From Kriegella aquimaris (GTDB lineage: Bacteria > Bacteroidota > Bacteroidia > Flavobacteriales > Flavobacteriaceae): DNA of 64,000 nucleotides. The notes under the pieces were generated by a model. That model saw only the letters and a list, made by a program, of their open reading frames with translations, did no database searches and was not told the origin of the DNA. How positions within the stretch are numbered: the first letter of the stretch is position 1; each line of letters starts with the position of its first letter. The translations under genes were made by a program, and so were the position numbers. Shown one piece after another: positions 61,254 to 64,000 of this stretch. Where the stretch lies: the NCBI RefSeq assembly GCF_900103215.1, contig NZ_FNGV01000001.1, positions 186,001 through 250,000 of the forward strand, read 5' to 3'.

Positions 61254-62360
61254 TTACAGCATAACCTTTTTACCGGTTTTTATTGCTTCATAAATGGCAT
61301 CGATAATTTTTAAATCCTTGACCGCTTCATTTCCATCAACCGGCACTTCAGGTTTTTTGTTCTCTAATATAATTTTTGCCATCTCATCCATTTGAACGGT
61401 TTGATGGGTTACAATAGGTTCTGTCAAGGGACCTTTATGCGTGCGTCCCTTAATAGGACCATATCCTGTCGATGGTTGCATTTCAGCAAATCCGTCAATA
61501 CCATTAAGGTAAAATCGGTCAAGATGGCTTACGGCATAGGTAGAAAGACAAGAAGCGACTGCACCACTGGGGAAACCCATTTGAAATTGTATAGTTTCAT
61601 CAACGCCTTCCTTAAATTTAACAGGATCGGTCTTTGTCTCTTGGGCAGTAACCCAAATGGGTTCTTCACCCACCATGTATCGCGCACCATTGATTGAATA
61701 GATGCCTATGTCCATCATCGAACCGCCTCCGGCCAGCTCTTTATTTAAACGCCATTGCGTGGGGTCACCAATTTTAAATCCAGATTGACCTTGGAAAAAT
61801 TTAATATCGCCAAATTCTCCAGCTTTTCTCATACGTATGACTTCAAGTGTATTCGGCTCAAAATGCATACGATATCCCACAAGTAATTTTACATTGGCAT
61901 CATTACAGGCTTTAATCATTTCTTCCCCATCCTTAGCATTTATAGCCATGGGCTTTTCACAGATTGCATGTTTACCCGCCTTGGCAACCCGTATTACTTG
62001 ATCGTGGTGCAATGCATTAGGCGTAATAACATACACCGCATCGATATCGGGATTATTTTTAATTTCATCAAAATTATCATAGTTATAACAATTCTTTTTG
62101 GGAATATTATAAGTGGCCTGCCAATCAACTATTTTTGAAGGGGTACCGCTTATAACACCAACTAATTTTGCCCGTTTACAAGTTTTCATTGCCTTGGCAA
62201 CCCTGGTGCCATAGCTACCAAGGCCCATGATGGCAACACGTAGCATAGGACCTTCATACACTTCATCGGAAGTTGCAAAAAGACTTGTGGAGTTAAATAA
62301 GATTGGCGCACTTAAGGCCGTAACCGTAATTTTTTCAATAAAATCTCTTCGTGATCCCAT
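61254..62360 (-). CDS. Gfo/Idh/MocA-family oxidoreductase, Tat-exported
   Basis: 368 residues. An N-terminal SRRDFIEK with a hydrophobic stretch suggests Tat export with bound cofactor. Rossmann motif IMGLGSYGTRVAKAM, catalytic EKP in HAICEKPMAINAKDGEEM, and GGGSMMDIGIYSINGARYM in the C-terminal domain. Such proteins oxidise or reduce sugar hydroxyls, commonly C3-OH of glycosides. It starts upstream of the DUF1080 gene by 54 bp and may form an operon with it. Confidence 0.88.
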   Translation of the reverse strand: MGSRRDFIEKITVTALSAPILFNSTSLFATSDEVYEGPMLRVAIMGLGSYGTRVAKAMKTCKRAKLVGVISGTPSKIVDWQATYNIPKKNCYNYDNFDEIKNNPDIDAVYVITPNALHHDQVIRVAKAGKHAICEKPMAINAKDGEEMIKACNDANVKLLVGYRMHFEPNTLEVIRMRKAGEFGDIKFFQGQSGFKIGDPTQWRLNKELAGGGSMMDIGIYSINGARYMVGEEPIWVTAQETKTDPVKFKEGVDETIQFQMGFPSGAVASCLSTYAVSHLDRFYLNGIDGFAEMQPSTGYGPIKGRTHKGPLTEPIVTHQTVQMDEMAKIILENKKPEVPVDGNEAVKDLKIIDAIYEAIKTGKKVML

Positions 62361-62531
62361 ATTCCAAGCAAAGTATTAAGGTTAATTAATCCGAAAAATT
62401 ATGATAATTTGTTCTAAAATACAGTTTATAAAAAATTTAAACAATTTTACTTTCTAAAATGCTTGAGCAGCATGCTGATTTATTAAGGATTTTTTTAAGT
62501 ACATCATGGAAAATATGAAGCATGTCTCCTC

Positions 62532-63449
62532 TTATCTTCTAAACCTCGAAAATATCATCAACTTTTTCTTGGTATTGATAAAATAGACACCTGTCAACAA
62601 AATTGCGGCCGCAACAATGGATTGTGTCGTAATTTGTTCGTTTAAAAAGTACCAGCCCAACGCTAATGCCACAATAGGATTTACATAGGTAGAGGTTGCT
62701 ACTTTTTCAGGAGAAACAACCTTTAATAAGTAGTTAAACGATGTAAAGGCTACTATACTGCCGAAAAAAATCAATAACAACAAGGAATATTGTACGGGCG
62801 AACTCCAAGTGGTAGGTGCTGACCAAGTTTCACCGAACAGCAGACTCGCCAATAATAAGATAACACCGGCCATGACCATCTGATATCCGGTATTGACAAA
62901 GTAGTTGGATGGCAAATTCGCCCTTGCAACAAAAAGACTTCCATAAGCCCAACTCAGCATAGCCAGAAAAATCATGAACATACCGAGAACTGAATTTTCT
63001 TGGTTGATGATCTCCTTTTGGCTTACCAATAAATAGATGCCTATAATTCCCAAAACAACACCTATAAGTGACATCGTTTGAATTTTTTTACCTTCCAGTA
63101 CACGCATTAAAAAAAGTACTACCAGCGGCTGTGCCGAAACTTCCAGGGCCGCAAATCCACTATCGACATATTTTAAGGCCCACACCACGGTTCCATTTCC
63201 GAATGCAAGAAACAAGAATCCGGCTATGGTTGTATTTATCCATTGTTCCTTGGATATGGATATATTTATTCTCATAAACTTCGCCAAAAGAAAAATCAGC
63301 AGACCCGCACTGCCAAAACGAACGGAGGCCAACATAAATGGTGGTAACTCGGTAACAGCTATTTTGTTTAAAAGATAAGTGGATCCCCAAATCACATAGA
63401 TAGAAAAAAAGGCAAGTATGATAAGTGTCGTATTCCTAGGTTTACCCAT
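62532..63449 (-). CDS. EamA/DMT-family transporter
   Basis: 305 residues with 10 transmembrane helices in two EamA halves: IYVIWGSTYLLNKIAVTELP, FLFLAFGNGTVVWALKYVD and GFAALEVSAQPLVVLFLMRV in the first, GSIVAFTSFNYLLKVVSPEK and TSTYVNPIVALALGWYFLNE in the second. Typical drug/metabolite transporters export or import small metabolites; the substrate is unknown. Confidence 0.88.
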   Translation of the reverse strand: MGKPRNTTLIILAFFSIYVIWGSTYLLNKIAVTELPPFMLASVRFGSAGLLIFLLAKFMRINISISKEQWINTTIAGFLFLAFGNGTVVWALKYVDSGFAALEVSAQPLVVLFLMRVLEGKKIQTMSLIGVVLGIIGIYLLVSQKEIINQENSVLGMFMIFLAMLSWAYGSLFVARANLPSNYFVNTGYQMVMAGVILLLASLLFGETWSAPTTWSSPVQYSLLLLIFFGSIVAFTSFNYLLKVVSPEKVATSTYVNPIVALALGWYFLNEQITTQSIVAAAILLTGVYFINTKKKLMIFSRFRR

Positions 63450-63609
63450 GAAGAATTAGGATTGTCAATTTTCGCTTCAATATTAAGGATAACCTTTATT
63501 CTTTCGGGTAAATCTGAAAGAATATTTAAAGGTACTTTCCTTGAAGACCAAAAAACCACAATGCCCTCGCCATGATTAAATAAGCAAACGAATGTCTATT
63601 AAACAACTG

Positions 63610-64000
63610 TTATAAGGATACAATTAAATCTTCGGGGATGTCGATGTCATCGGACTCACTTTCTGATAGTCCGGTTTGTTCGAGGAAGTCATTCGAAAAA
63701 AGCTTTTGCATATCTTTAGAGAGTAGGGCGCTTCTATATGATTTCCATGTTTTAGCCTTGTCACCGTACATATAATCTACCAAACCAGGAAAATTCCAAG
63801 ATGAATTTTTTCCCCAATGTATGGTAAATGGAATATTATTTTGCTGAAGAACCTCTATCATTCTTTTGGAAAATCTCTCTAGGCTAATCAGTTTTTTTGA
63901 TTCTTTCCAAAGTACACCATCAATCTCTATCATACAGGTGGTAGGGAATTGGGCGAAAGACAAGGTAGCATCTGATTTTTTGATAAAACGCATCGCGTAT
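63610..64000 (-). CDS. C-terminal part of an FAD-linked aldonolactone-oxidase-like protein (5' end beyond window)
   Basis: The frame stays open to the window edge, so the ATG at 63993 is internal. The visible 130 residues match the C-terminus of the aldonolactone oxidase group of the VAO family: AMRFIKKSDATLSFAQFP, FTIHWGKNSSWNFPGLVDYM (HWGK motif) and a final LFSNDFLEQTGL. Related enzymes oxidise L-gulono- or D-arabinono-lactones. The FAD domain is outside the window. Confidence 0.65.
   Translation of the reverse strand, partial: YAMRFIKKSDATLSFAQFPTTCMIEIDGVLWKESKKLISLERFSKRMIEVLQQNNIPFTIHWGKNSSWNFPGLVDYMYGDKAKTWKSYRSALLSKDMQKLFSNDFLEQTGLSESESDDIDIPEDLIVSL

Noticed and set aside
1-64000. 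tRNA, rRNA, CRISPR array, intact transposase or integrase genes, riboswitches
   Set aside because: None was seen: no cloverleaf-like sequence, no regularly spaced direct repeats with spacers, and no transposase motif in any real ORF.

Overview
The window looks like part of the chromosome of a marine-type member of the Bacteroidota, probably Flavobacteriaceae. The basis is AT-rich DNA, a SusC/SusD pair, many lipoproteins with Bacteroidota-type lipoboxes, YHYH, DUF4251 and CIA30-type proteins, and promoters of the TAnnTTTG (-7) type. No rRNA, tRNA, CRISPR array or intact mobile element was seen. The genes at both window edges are cut.

Layout. 0-9 kb holds a glycosidase-like lipoprotein (cut at the left edge), an SGNH hydrolase, a CIA30 protein, an MFS transporter, a CotH-like lipoprotein and an SF2 helicase, with pseudogene scraps between them. 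9.4-22.5 kb is a one-strand block of redox and electrophile-handling enzymes (SDRs, MDR reductases, nitroreductase, aldo-keto reductase, two 2OG-Fe(II) oxygenases, an enoyl-CoA hydratase-like protein, a cNMP-domain thioredoxin-reductase-like flavoprotein and a cupin) with two AraC regulators. 26.2-30.8 kb is a TetR-led operon of similar theme (nitroreductase, CurA-like reductase, YqhD-like alcohol dehydrogenase, DJ-1/PfpI protein). 30.8-40.2 kb is a MacAB-TolC-type efflux operon with a LytS-type kinase and a LytTR regulator; kinase and regulator are separated by an AT-rich cassette (YHYH protein, a broken PEBP gene and a lipoprotein). 42.1-49.1 kb is a small polysaccharide utilisation locus (SusC, SusD, heparinase II/III-like lyase). 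51.5-63.5 kb carries sugar-handling genes: a secreted TIM-barrel protein, an operon of HUMPS-family decarboxylase/synthase, zinc dehydrogenase, SDR and sugar isomerase, then DUF1080 and exported Gfo/Idh/MocA genes and a DMT transporter. The right edge has the end of an aldonolactone-oxidase-like FAD gene.

The main discovery is in the 9.4-22.7 kb block. Four promoters (in front of the genes starting at 11237, 13436, 18796 and 22500) share one architecture: a TAnnTTTG -7 box, exactly 20 bp, then a 38-bp direct-repeat element made of two 17-bp units (consensus TTATGTA-N5-AAAGG) with a 21-bp period. GTA is invariant in all eight half-sites. The element starts where the -33 box should be, as expected for an AraC-type activator site. 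The sites fall into two sub-types that match the two AraC genes, so the block appears to be one regulon under paralogous AraC activators. Other notable items are a TetR palindrome overlapping its own promoter, four relic genes (glycosidase tail, MDR dehydrogenase, PEBP with three lesions, DUF1080 protein), and a possible uncharacterised sugar or sugar-acid pathway at 56.4-60.0 kb.
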